From positions 1 to 18,929 of the forward strand of contig JBCDBH010000076.1 of the NCBI GenBank assembly GCA_039184055.1: DNA of 18,929 nucleotides, in the 5' to 3' direction. Shown here one piece after another: positions 1 through 8,800 of the stretch (the stretch's first letter is position 1; the number at the start of each line of letters is the position of its first letter). Below the pieces are notes generated by a model. The model did not search any database. It was not told where the DNA came from and was given only the letters and a program-made list of their open reading frames with translations. The position numbers were made by a program, and so were the translations under genes. The DNA is from JBCDBH01 sp039184055 (lineage in GTDB: Bacteria; Acidobacteriota; Thermoanaerobaculia; Multivoradales; J023).

Positions 1-1
1 G

Positions 2-184
2 CTCAAGGTCCTGCGCGCCGAGCACGACTTCACCCAAGCCGAGCTGGCGCGACGACTCGAGGTCTCGCGCCAGACCGTCAACGCCATCGAAACCGGAAAA
101 TACGACCCGTCCTTGCCCCTAGCCTTCAAAATCGCTCGCTTGTTCGAGCAAAAGATCGAAGACATCTTCGAAGAGGAAACCTGA
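2..184 (+). CDS. XRE-family helix-turn-helix regulator, C-terminal part (5' end outside window)
   Basis: The frame is open from the window edge to a TGA at 182-184 and encodes the last 60 residues of a small Cro/C1-type HTH protein. The visible part starts at LKVLRAEHDFTQAELARRLE and continues with VSRQTVNAIETGKYDPSL, the classic HTH_3 pattern in which the recognition helix follows V-S-R-Q-T-V. The end, LFEQKIEDIFEEE, matches the compact stand-alone regulators of about 67 residues (YozG-like), so probably only a few N-terminal residues are missing. It is a DNA-binding cytoplasmic repressor or activator, and its target is unknown. The stop overlaps the start of the next gene (TGATG), so the two are probably co-translated and may be functionally paired. 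Confidence 0.9.
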   Translation, partial: LKVLRAEHDFTQAELARRLEVSRQTVNAIETGKYDPSLPLAFKIARLFEQKIEDIFEEET

Positions 185-570
185 TGACCAAAACCAACTT
201 CATGTGGATCGCCGTCGCCGTGCTCGCCGCCTTGCCCCTGCTCGCCGACGCCTCTCAAGCTCACAACGTCGATCTCGACGGCAGCTGGCACGGCACCTTG
301 ATGGCCGGCGACACCCCGCTCCGACTGACCTTCCACGTCACCAGCGCCGACGACGGCTCCTTCACCGGCACCCTCGACAGCCTCGATCAAGGCGTCGAAG
401 GCATCCCGGTCGAATCGATCGAAGTCAAGGACAACACCGTCTTCTTCGCCATGGAAGTCATGGGTGCCGAATTCGAAGGCGTGCTCGACGAAGAGCAAAC
501 GTCGATCGACGGTGAATGGCGGCAGTCGGGTATGGCGTTGCCGCTACGGGTCGAGTTGAACGCGGAGTAA
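184..570 (+). CDS. Small secreted beta-rich protein, stand-alone form of a hydrolase-associated domain
   Basis: This is a 128-residue protein. The start ATG overlaps the TGA of the HTH gene, and a GAGGA Shine-Dalgarno at 173-177 lies 6 bases ahead. Residues 1-26 form a Sec signal peptide: a Lys near the N-terminus, a hydrophobic core WIAVAVLAALPLL, and a likely cut after ASQA. The mature part (DGSWHGTL, LRLTFHV, GTLDSLDQG, GIPVESIEV, FEGVLDEE, IDGEWRQSG, LPLRVEL) has the repeating strand pattern of the domain that precedes the catalytic part in many secreted alpha/beta hydrolases and serine hydrolases. No catalytic Ser-nucleophile motif is present, so it is probably a non-enzymatic periplasmic or surface protein. 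Its role is unknown. The family call is from remembered pattern, not a search. Confidence 0.8.
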   Translation: MTKTNFMWIAVAVLAALPLLADASQAHNVDLDGSWHGTLMAGDTPLRLTFHVTSADDGSFTGTLDSLDQGVEGIPVESIEVKDNTVFFAMEVMGAEFEGVLDEEQTSIDGEWRQSGMALPLRVELNAE

Positions 571-577
571 GACGATC

Positions 578-760
578 TCAATCGTCGATCGCCTGATACG
601 CCGACGTCCAGACTCGGTACTGAGTCGAGCTCACGAACACCACCCGGTCATCGGACCAGGTGGTGTTCTCTTTGGAGGCGCAACCTGGACATGTCAGCGT
701 TTGAATCAGCCCCGCATCTCGATTTTGGACAAGAGGCTGGTCGGGAAGCTGAACGGCCAC
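578..760 (-). CDS. Possible 60-residue protein downstream of RHS gene, hypothetical
   Basis: Seven bases after the RHS stop codon a minus-strand frame opens with GTG (758-760) and runs 60 codons to a TGA. The frame can also be read from an ATG at 835 inside the RHS 3' end. The predicted protein contains a TCPGC cysteine pair and an ordinary-looking amphipathic tail (VVFVSSTQYRVWTSAY). It has no signal peptide and no clear Shine-Dalgarno, so translation would need coupling to the RHS gene. Its position is where RHS immunity genes usually sit, but nothing in the sequence shows that role. A strong hairpin at 635-668 lies inside the frame, which could mean the region is simply an untranslated convergent terminator. 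I do not recognise the protein. Confidence 0.3.
   Translation of the reverse strand: MAVQLPDQPLVQNRDAGLIQTLTCPGCASKENTTWSDDRVVFVSSTQYRVWTSAYQAIDD
635..668 (+). terminator. Strong hairpin between convergent genes, probable terminator
   Basis: A 10-bp perfect stem (GAACACCACC at 635-644 with GGTGGTGTTC at 659-668) is followed inward by one C/A mismatch, then a GGTC/GACC stem with an ATCG loop. A pyrimidine-rich TCTTT follows on the plus strand. It begins 64 bases after the stop of the 184-570 gene and would suit its termination. It could also slow transcription arriving from the RHS side on the minus strand. The T-tract is weak, so it may be only a 3' stabilising hairpin. Confidence 0.5.
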
Positions 761-767
761 CTTCGCG

Positions 768-3700
768 CTACTGTTTCTCGTCTTCGTCCGAGTCGTCCAC
801 TTCGGCTTCCGAGTCGATCGGCGTATTGCAGTCACCGCAAGCCGATTCGTGAATCCGCAGAAGGAGCTCGTACAGGTCCGCCTTGCTCACGCCCTCGGCG
901 ATGATCACACCCGTTTCATCGGTCATGAACGGGTTTTGTGCACCCGTACCGAGCCTGGACACGGCCCGAATGTCGAAGGTCCCATCGGGATTGGGAATCG
1001 CTTCGAGCCGAGTCACCTTGTCCCCGAACGGACCCTTCTGCCGGGCCAGGATCGTGACTTGACCGAGCACCGGCGTCAGGTAGCTCTGATCCGAGAGAAT
1101 GCCCGCGGCAAAGCCCACCGCGGCCCCCGATACCGCATCGACATTCGGCCTCGAAGCGTTCGCTCGGCCAAGGGCGGCGCCGATGATCGTAAACCCCGCG
1201 GTACGCCAGAACTTCTCTTTGGCGACACGTTCCGCCGCCTTGACCCGCCCCTGTCGAACGAGCTCGTGCCGGCTGAAATCCACGTAGGTGATGTGAAGAT
1301 CTCCCAAGCGAGTCTCATACACACCATTTGAAAGCCGGCCATCCGGGTCGACGAAGCCGAGCGGATTGTTTCGGGCGTATTGGTACAGGTTGTAGGTATG
1401 CGGTAACGCCGGTGTGAAGTCCCTGCCTGGATCCGGCCGGTTGAAACGCGCCGCCAGCGGATCCATGAACCGCGCCTGCATGTAGACGAGACCGGTGGTG
1501 TCGTTCTCGTGCTCGGTGAAACCACCGGGCCCCATCAGACCGACAGCGCGTCCGTTGACGTAGTTGCCCTTGTCCCCGTAAGGCGAATGCCAAACGAAGT
1601 CGGCCGTATTGTTCCCCTGCCAGCTCACCGCGGTGCTGCCCAACCAATCCTGGAAACGCCAGGTCATGTAGGACGCACGGTCCGCGCCACGTTTGCGCAC
1701 CGCGAGGAGCTGTCCGTTCTGGTACACGTAGTCGTCACGACCGGCATAGGTGCCCGTCTCTTTCGCCGCTTGCGCCTCGTAGCGTTCTTGAATGACCGCC
1801 CGCCCGTTCCGATCACGCACCGTGTAGGCCACTTCGTTCGGCTCGATGGTCGCGACTCGTTTGCCGAACGGATCGTAGACGTTCCGCTGTGAGTAGAGGT
1901 TGCCGTGGATCAGCGCTCGCCACTTGAAGATCCGACCGCTGCGGTTGTACTCGTAGCTCGCTTCGCCATCCCAGGTGACCCGACCGTCGAGATCGTAGGT
2001 CCAGGCGTCGTTGTGGAAGGGATTCCCCGAGCCGTAGCTGTGGGAAACGGTCGGCAGGCTGACCTGGATCGGCATCAGCAGACCGCCACCCGTACGGCCT
2101 GTCAAGTTCCCCTTGCTATCGTAGGTGTAGTCGATCAGCTGGCCATCGATGGCATAGGTATCGAGCTCACCCTTGGAGTCGTACGTGGGGTCGATGATGC
2201 TGCCACCCACGAAAAGATTGTCGTCACGAAAGTACCGCTCGACGAAGCCCCACTCGTTGTAATCGAAGTTGTACGCTTCGTAGTCTCGACCGATCACGCC
2301 ATTGCGCTGCAGCGACCACTCGGTCGGCCGGTTCAGCTGATCGAAGCGATAGACGGCCAGTGCGCCAGCGTTGCTCCACGCCGAGTCGGTGTATGCGACA
2401 TCGGCCGGACGCAATTTGCTGTCGAGCGTGATGCCCGCCACCGGGTAGTCGATACCGGCTTCGTGCCATGTGACTTCCGTCTGGCCCTGGTTGTAGGCGA
2501 GATCATAGACCAGCGAGTGACGCTGAAATTGCGGCTGGTAGAGGTCTCGAGGATACATGTGCTCCGTAAGACGCCCCAGCGCGTCGTAGACGTATTGCTG
2601 ATTGAACGAGCGCGAGCTCGGCGCGTTGGGATGATCGCTCCACACCGAAATCGTGGTGTCTTGCGTCGCGGGGAGATTGAGCTCGTTGAAGTCCGAGAAG
2701 ATGACTTCGACCCATGATCCGATCGAATCTTGGTTGATCGACTCGGCGCGTACGAGCTGGTTGTTCGTCGCGCTGTATTCGTAGGTCGCGCACACCTTGA
2801 AGGCGCCGTACGGACCCGGACCACCACAGCGACGTTCGGTCAACCGGCCGAGCCCGTCGTAGTCGAACTCCTGGCGTAGATCGGGATAGATCTCTTCGAT
2901 CTTGAATCCGCGATCGTCGTACCGGTGCTCGACCGTGCCACCACTGGGACCGAGCTCGGGGTGTTCCTCTGCCACCAGCTCACCGAGCCAGTTGTGGACC
3001 AACACCCGTTGCGAGCCACCGTCTGGTGTGATGGTGGTGGCGAGACCGTCGGGCACGGCGACGTAGCTGAGATTCGTCTCGTGTCCATTCGTCGACGCCT
3101 TGATCACACGACCACCGAAGTCGGTTTCTTGGATTCGGACGAGCGCCGGACCGATGCCCTCGGCGCGGGTGCTCCGGGTCACGCGCACGGTGCCATCGAG
3201 CTGATGGTCGTACGCGATGTCCACGGTTCGCAGCACCGAGCCGTTTTCCTTGATCACTTCGGAAGTCACGCGGTCGAGTAGATCGTGCTTCAGCTCGGTG
3301 ATTTTCACGCCACCGTTTTCGAAGATCTCATCGACCCGGCCGTAGGCGTCGTAGTCTGTCCAGCGAATGTCGTCGACTCCCTGGTCGACAAAGCGACGCA
3401 GGTAACGCGGCCGCCCCCACGGATCGACGAACGACTCGGTATCGGGTCGGCTCGTGAAGCGTTCGAAAGTGTAGAAGACATCGTTGACATCGAAGCTGTA
3501 GTCGACCAGGCGATCCTCGAACGGACCGGGACGGACCGTTCGTCGTAGCCGCTGATCGTCGTCGAAGTGGAACGTGGTTTCGATCCCGTCGGCACGACGC
3601 CAGGTGACGTTGCCCGCCAGATCCACCTCCTGTTCGGTGTCGGGTCCGAGCGGATGAATGATCCGAGTCGGCACACCCCGAACGTAGTCCTCGTAGGTAG

Positions 3701-5747
3701 TCGTGTAGCCACCCAAGGTCCGGCTCTTCAACAGACCGAAGCTCGCGCCGTCGGCGATCGGATCGAGGTAGTAGTCCAGATCCGTCGTCCGACTGGTGCC
3801 GTTGTCGGTGTATTCGGTCGTCGAGATCGGCAGGATCGGTGTGTAGGTATTGACCTCGGGAAGGTAGGTCGTCAGCTGACGACCCCGCACGTCGCCTTCG
3901 TAGCGTTCCTCGGCGAAGGTCCGCAGACCAAGCACATGATGCGCCGAGGCCACCCATCCGGTGCTGGTGCTGAATCGATGCTCGTAGTCGAAGAACTGCT
4001 CGATCTTCTTGCTCGGTGCACTAAAGGGATACGACTCGATCTCGACCGGGAAGATGAGATCGGTGCTCAAGGCCGAGGCGGTCGGAAGGTTGTTGGTGAG
4101 CTCATAGGTGAACCTGGTGACCGTGGTTCGGTTGTCGATCTCCCGTTCGTATTTGGCCACCAACGGCTTGTGGAGCTGTGTCTGTACGGCCCACTGGCCG
4201 CCATTCGATGCGAGCAGAGGCGTGATGTACTCCCACCGTTCGATGATCAGTTTGCCGTTGTGGGCCTGCTGACGACGAAGAGGCTGCCCGGCTCGCGACC
4301 AAAGACCGAGTTTGTCGGGCTGCCCCGCCGTCGGCACGCTGCACGCACCGAGACCACCAGTGCTCGTCGGATTGACCAGACGGTGGTGGTAATCAGTCAC
4401 CCGAATGTAGTCGTGAACGTTTACATAGTCCGGGTTGGTGGGATCGGTGGGATCGGGCGTCGTCACCCGGACTCGGAGCTGACCGTCAGGCTCTTGGTCG
4501 AGCACATCGAGATACTCGAAGCGATAGGTCTGTCCACTGTGAGAGAGCTCGTCGAGACGAAGCCGGCCAATACCGTCGCCGTCCGTCGTACCTTCACCGG
4601 TGCTCAGGTCGGAAACGTCACATTGCTGGAACGGCTCGAGTACATCGGCATAGTCGAGCTCGACCCGCCCACCGGTGGGCAAGGTGATCGCGGTAAGGGC
4701 CGGGATCGTGCTCGTTCCACCACCGTTGCCGACAACCGCACCCACCTCGAAGCCAGTGCGCATTCCCTCGGGAGTCTCGAAAGCCATCAGATTGACGGAC
4801 TTCACCCCGGCGACCGTCACTTCGTGGTGCTCGAACGAACCGAGCGACTCACTGGGCTCACCCGGTTTCTCGAGGGTCAACCGGGTCAAGCGAGGAAAAC
4901 CGAGCATGGTCGTGTCGTAGTGAAAGTGCACGATGCGCTCGATCGGACTGCTCGAGCTCGGGCCCGCGAATTCGATGACCTGATCGATCCGCTTACGCAA
5001 ATCGGGCTGGCTTCCCGCGGGCAGCGCTCCACCGAGACCGCCCACGTAGACGATATCCAGGCGACGTCGATTCGGTAGCTCGATCCTGGTCGGATAGAAA
5101 TGCATGATGTCGGTCGAGCCTGGATCGAACGCGGCTTGAAAAGTCATCCTCGTCCCGTCGACATCATTCAACGTATAGAGCCACGGCCACGTCGTCGAGC
5201 TCAGCAGCTCCAGGCGACGCAGGTTGCCGTCGATCCACTTCCGATCGACCCATGTCAGAGGTAGCGGATCCGGCACCTGCTGAAAGAGGTAGTCCCGAGT
5301 GAATGCGGTCGAGCGGCCATCCGGGCCGACATAAGCCGCCAGACGACTCAGGTCGGTATCGACGGCGTCGGTGTCATGGGCTGGCGGAGTCCATGGTTGC
5401 GTAGGTGGCCGACGACCGACGACGTACCCCCAACCGACGTGCCAGTTGGTGCCCATCGCGCCACTGCGTAGCTGATTGCCATCGAGAACGTTGGCGCCAT
5501 AGAAGGCATTCAGGTGCAGCTGTCGATCACGTGAATAATGCACCGGGATCGACAGACCCGGTACGCCGATATCGATGCTGGTGGCCACGTCACCGGTGTA
5601 TTCGTTGTACGACACACCCGGGGCGTTTTGAAAGAGTCCGAGGTCGGCCGCGCCGGAATCGAGCGGGCTGATCGGATCGGCCGCGAGGGTGATGCCCGCG
5701 ACGCAAGCGGTCAAAAGAAAAACAAGGAACGATCTGAGCAATCTCAT
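768..5747 (-). CDS. Secreted RHS/YD-repeat protein with unique 188-residue C-terminus
   Basis: This is a 1659-residue protein. I chose the ATG at 5745-5747 over an upstream ATG at 5807 because a GGAG lies 9 bases ahead of it and it yields a clean Sec signal peptide (MRLLRSFLVFLLTACVAG, cut near TLA/AD). The N-terminal region carries typical RHS openings (YTGDVATSIDIGVPGLSIPVHYSR). Residues from about 780 to 1370 hold many YD repeats, such as YDAYGRVDEIF, YDGLGRLTERR, YDALGRLTEH, YDSKGNLTGR and YEYNRSGRI. The RHS-associated core follows at about 1416-1471 (GLVYMQARFMDPLAARF, then NLYQYARNNPLGFVDPDGR). In the family this arrangement builds a beta-cage shell around a C-terminal cargo. Here the cargo is 188 residues (bases 768-1334), with a Gly/Ala-rich hydrophobic stretch and an acidic tail (EVDDSDEDEKQ). 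I recognise no toxin motif in it. It may be a wall or surface protein rather than an effector. It lies behind the CHAT gene at 5850-8936 with an ECF-like promoter between. Confidence 0.93.
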   Translation of the reverse strand: MRLLRSFLVFLLTACVAGITLAADPISPLDSGAADLGLFQNAPGVSYNEYTGDVATSIDIGVPGLSIPVHYSRDRQLHLNAFYGANVLDGNQLRSGAMGTNWHVGWGYVVGRRPPTQPWTPPAHDTDAVDTDLSRLAAYVGPDGRSTAFTRDYLFQQVPDPLPLTWVDRKWIDGNLRRLELLSSTTWPWLYTLNDVDGTRMTFQAAFDPGSTDIMHFYPTRIELPNRRRLDIVYVGGLGGALPAGSQPDLRKRIDQVIEFAGPSSSSPIERIVHFHYDTTMLGFPRLTRLTLEKPGEPSESLGSFEHHEVTVAGVKSVNLMAFETPEGMRTGFEVGAVVGNGGGTSTIPALTAITLPTGGRVELDYADVLEPFQQCDVSDLSTGEGTTDGDGIGRLRLDELSHSGQTYRFEYLDVLDQEPDGQLRVRVTTPDPTDPTNPDYVNVHDYIRVTDYHHRLVNPTSTGGLGACSVPTAGQPDKLGLWSRAGQPLRRQQAHNGKLIIERWEYITPLLASNGGQWAVQTQLHKPLVAKYEREIDNRTTVTRFTYELTNNLPTASALSTDLIFPVEIESYPFSAPSKKIEQFFDYEHRFSTSTGWVASAHHVLGLRTFAEERYEGDVRGRQLTTYLPEVNTYTPILPISTTEYTDNGTSRTTDLDYYLDPIADGASFGLLKSRTLGGYTTTYEDYVRGVPTRIIHPLGPDTEQEVDLAGNVTWRRADGIETTFHFDDDQRLRRTVRPGPFEDRLVDYSFDVNDVFYTFERFTSRPDTESFVDPWGRPRYLRRFVDQGVDDIRWTDYDAYGRVDEIFENGGVKITELKHDLLDRVTSEVIKENGSVLRTVDIAYDHQLDGTVRVTRSTRAEGIGPALVRIQETDFGGRVIKASTNGHETNLSYVAVPDGLATTITPDGGSQRVLVHNWLGELVAEEHPELGPSGGTVEHRYDDRGFKIEEIYPDLRQEFDYDGLGRLTERRCGGPGPYGAFKVCATYEYSATNNQLVRAESINQDSIGSWVEVIFSDFNELNLPATQDTTISVWSDHPNAPSSRSFNQQYVYDALGRLTEHMYPRDLYQPQFQRHSLVYDLAYNQGQTEVTWHEAGIDYPVAGITLDSKLRPADVAYTDSAWSNAGALAVYRFDQLNRPTEWSLQRNGVIGRDYEAYNFDYNEWGFVERYFRDDNLFVGGSIIDPTYDSKGELDTYAIDGQLIDYTYDSKGNLTGRTGGGLLMPIQVSLPTVSHSYGSGNPFHNDAWTYDLDGRVTWDGEASYEYNRSGRIFKWRALIHGNLYSQRNVYDPFGKRVATIEPNEVAYTVRDRNGRAVIQERYEAQAAKETGTYAGRDDYVYQNGQLLAVRKRGADRASYMTWRFQDWLGSTAVSWQGNNTADFVWHSPYGDKGNYVNGRAVGLMGPGGFTEHENDTTGLVYMQARFMDPLAARFNRPDPGRDFTPALPHTYNLYQYARNNPLGFVDPDGRLSNGVYETRLGDLHITYVDFSRHELVRQGRVKAAERVAKEKFWRTAGFTIIGAALGRANASRPNVDAVSGAAVGFAAGILSDQSYLTPVLGQVTILARQKGPFGDKVTRLEAIPNPDGTFDIRAVSRLGTGAQNPFMTDETGVIIAEGVSKADLYELLLRIHESACGDCNTPIDSEAEVDDSDEDEKQ

Positions 5748-5815
5748 GGTGTAGGTCTCCGTAAACCGTTCGAGTGGAACGACGACGGACACGTGTCGCG
5801 TCGTCATCCCTCAGC

Positions 5816-5842
5816 TAACGGCTTGGAGAAACAACTGGTACC
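5816..5842 (-). promoter_or_regulatory. ECF-like promoter candidate upstream of RHS gene
   Basis: Read on the minus strand this is GGTACC-N16-CGTTA, with the left box extended as GGTACCAGTT. The same arrangement occurs at 16023-16050 with N17. The boxes and spacing resemble the -35 GGAACC and -10 CGTT of ECF sigma factors (established pattern), with one base different in the left box. It lies between the CHAT stop (5850) and the RHS ATG (5747), leaving a leader of roughly 60-65 bases. It could alternatively be a conserved 3' remnant of the duplicated CHAT genes. Confidence 0.5.
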
Positions 5843-5849
5843 AACCGAC

Positions 5850-8800
5850 TCAGAATCGTGCGCCAAAGACCTGAAACGCCGCCCAGGAGGCGGGCGGGTC
5901 GCCACGCTCGATGGCCTGGATCTGGGCGCGCTGGAGGGCGTCGTCGACGGCATGACCGGAGGCGATATGGCGATAGAGGTCGGTCATGAACACCGCCGTC
6001 GACGCATCGGCGACGTCCCAAAGGCTCGCCACCACGGTGCGCGCGCCGGCGAGCTGGATGGCCCGGGTGAGACCGAGCAGACCCTCACCACGACGCAGCT
6101 CGCCGAGCGCCGACGAACAGCTGGAGAGGGTTACGAGATCGGCATCGAGACGGAAGCCGTCGAGCATCTCGCCGGCCCGCAACCACCCGTCGTCCCTGGT
6201 CGACACGATGGGGCCGGCGACCGCCAGCTGCATGGCGGAGTCACGAGGCGATGAGGCATCGACCACCGTGTGGGTGGCGACGTGGACGATCCGGCGCGTG
6301 TCTTCGACCCGGGGCTCGAGCGTACGCAGCTGCAGCTCGGTGGCGCGACGACCCAAGAAGAGCTCGACCTCCTCGCCCTGCCGACGAAACAGCTCCGCGA
6401 TCGCCGACACTTCTCGACGCGACGCCGGCAGCTCGGCCGGCCACGGATCGCCAAAGGCCTCGAATCGCACCGGTTGCGTCAACGGGTCGGACGATCCCCG
6501 CAACGTCGCGTACACACCGGCCGACAGCGCGAAGTGGAGTGGCTTCCAGATGGCGAGATAGTCGTGGCTTCCACATGGGCCTCGCTCGAGCGCGGCCCAT
6601 GGCAACTCGTGCAAACTGTCGTCGGCGAGAATCAACAGCCGCTCGGCCTTCTCGATCCGTGTCTCCACGGGGCCGATGAGTGCCTGGTAGAGCCGACAGC
6701 CGAGACGGGTCCGCAGCTCTCGACGCCCGCGCGCCGCCAAGGTGCCGGATTGAACCTCGGTGATCAGATCGCGAAAGAGGGCGACGTCGTCGCGCAAGGC
6801 CACCGGATCGAGCGCCAGGTCGTGCACCGTCACCCGATCCTCTGGGGACAAGGCGAACACCCACACGGACTCCTTGCCGACGTGGAACGACAGCATCAGA
6901 GTGCCGCGATCGAGCATCGTCCGAGTGGTCGCAACGCCTTGCAGCTGAATCGGAACCGATGCTCGAGGAGCTCGCTGCGAAATCTCACGTCTCGCCATGA
7001 GATCGAGAAAGCCTCTCGCGCGGGAGCGTTCGAGAACGACGAACGCCTCGTCGACCCGACCGAGCGCAACCAAGACTTCGACGTGCTCACGAAATACGTC
7101 GAGATGCGCGGCGCGAAACACCGCTCGCTGATCGACCGAGCCACCCAAGCGGTCGATCTGGTTCTCGAGGGCGGCTTCGGCCCTCGTGAAATCGGCGATC
7201 GCATCCGCCGGATCGTCAGGCCGCCGCGCCTGGGCACGCAGCCAATACGACGTCGCGAGATCATGCGTGCCCGGCACCAGGCTCTCTTGAATCGCCACCG
7301 CTCGCGTCAAAGCGTCGATGGCGGCAGCATGCTCACCCAGCGCCAGCAAGCCACGTCCGAGCGCCTGATGGGTCAACGCCAACGCCGTGCTCGCCGGCAC
7401 ATGACGCTCCTGCAGCGCCTTCGCCTCACGCCAGTAGGCGACCGCATCGCTCGGCGCACCCGATCGCCATGCGACCTCGCCTAGTGTGAACAAACTCTCG
7501 GCGACCTGAAAGCTCCCGGGAGCCAACTCGCGACGCGCCGCCAGCGCATCACGCGCCTCGCGTCGCGCTCGATCGAGCTGCCCGGCATCTACCAAGGCGA
7601 GCACCAGGTGGTTCCGGGGTGAGCCGTAGTCCTGAGGGGGCGCGTTCGCCGCATCCAGACGCTCGAGACTCGTTTCGAGCCGCTCGACGGCGCGCTCGGG
7701 CTCGCCTCGCTGTCGCGCCACGAGCGCCAGATTCTCGAGCACCCGTGCTTCGGTGGCGAGGTCGGGGAACTCGTCGCGTAAGAAGGTCAAACAGGTTTCG
7801 AGATGGTGCTCGGCGCGTTCGAGATCGCCTCGTTCACTGGTCACCGCGGCGAGATTCAGCAATAGCGTGACGTAGAGATCGGGCGCGTCCGGACGCGTGC
7901 CCCACAGATCCTGGAGCCGCGACCAGGCTTCCTCCGCCGCATCCAGCCGGCCCAGGTGGTAATGGACCACCCCGAGATCGTTCAACAACGCCGGCACGGT
8001 CCGTCCATGAGGGCTGTAGCGCTGCCAGGTGCGCAACGCTCGTCGCCAAAGCTCGGCGGCGGTCTCGAGATCGCCCCGGGCGAAGGCGAGCGAGCCGAGC
8101 TCCCGCCGACTCCGCGCCAGACGCGGGCTCTCCGGGGCCAAGGCACTCTCGACATCGACCGCGCGCTGCAGGACGTGGGTCGCCGCCTCGATATGGCCGG
8201 CACGACGAAGCGCGCGTGCCCGACGGTAGCGCGCCGAGGCGCCACAGAGCTCGGAAGGCTCACCGGCACGACGACAGAGATCTGGAATTTCGGCGAAGAT
8301 CCGCGCCGCCGTCTCGTGATCACCGGTCCGTTCGCTGATCGCGCCGATCACGAATCGAGTCGCCAAGACGATCCGTGGCTCGGCGTTCGCGGCGGCCTCG
8401 CGATACGACTGCCGCGCGCCACGCGCGTGACCGACGTCGTGCAAGGCGTGGCCGGCGCGGATCAAGGCCCACGACCGTAGAGTCGGCTCCTCAGCCTGGT
8501 GCGCGAGCCGTCGCCACACCGCCGCCGCCGCGGGTCCGTCGCCGTGCGCCGACGCCTGCTCGGCCAACGTGGTCTCGCCCTCGTTCATGACCGGCCAGAC
8601 TCGACCGAACCATTCACCCGCCGCGACGTCGAAGACCATCGCTTTGCCATCACGACGCGCGAGGAGACGGACCGCGCCCCGCGGGGCCATCTCACGCGTC
8701 AACCAATACCAATCGAATACCGACTCGATCGCACCCGAACGCGCGTGGACCGAACCTGCCGGCCAGCGCCAACCCGTGACGACATCGCCCGAGCGCACGC

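Noticed and set aside
3567..5078. 503-codon plus-strand frame opposite the RHS gene
   Set aside because: The antisense strand has a complete RHS protein with signal peptide, YD repeats and RHS core. The plus-strand product has no recognisable domain and no ribosome site, a usual by-product of GC-rich coding DNA.
6270..7484. 404-codon plus-strand frame opposite the PDZ-TPR-CHAT gene
   Set aside because: It is a shadow of the CHAT/TPR coding sequence, low-complexity charged, with no start signals.
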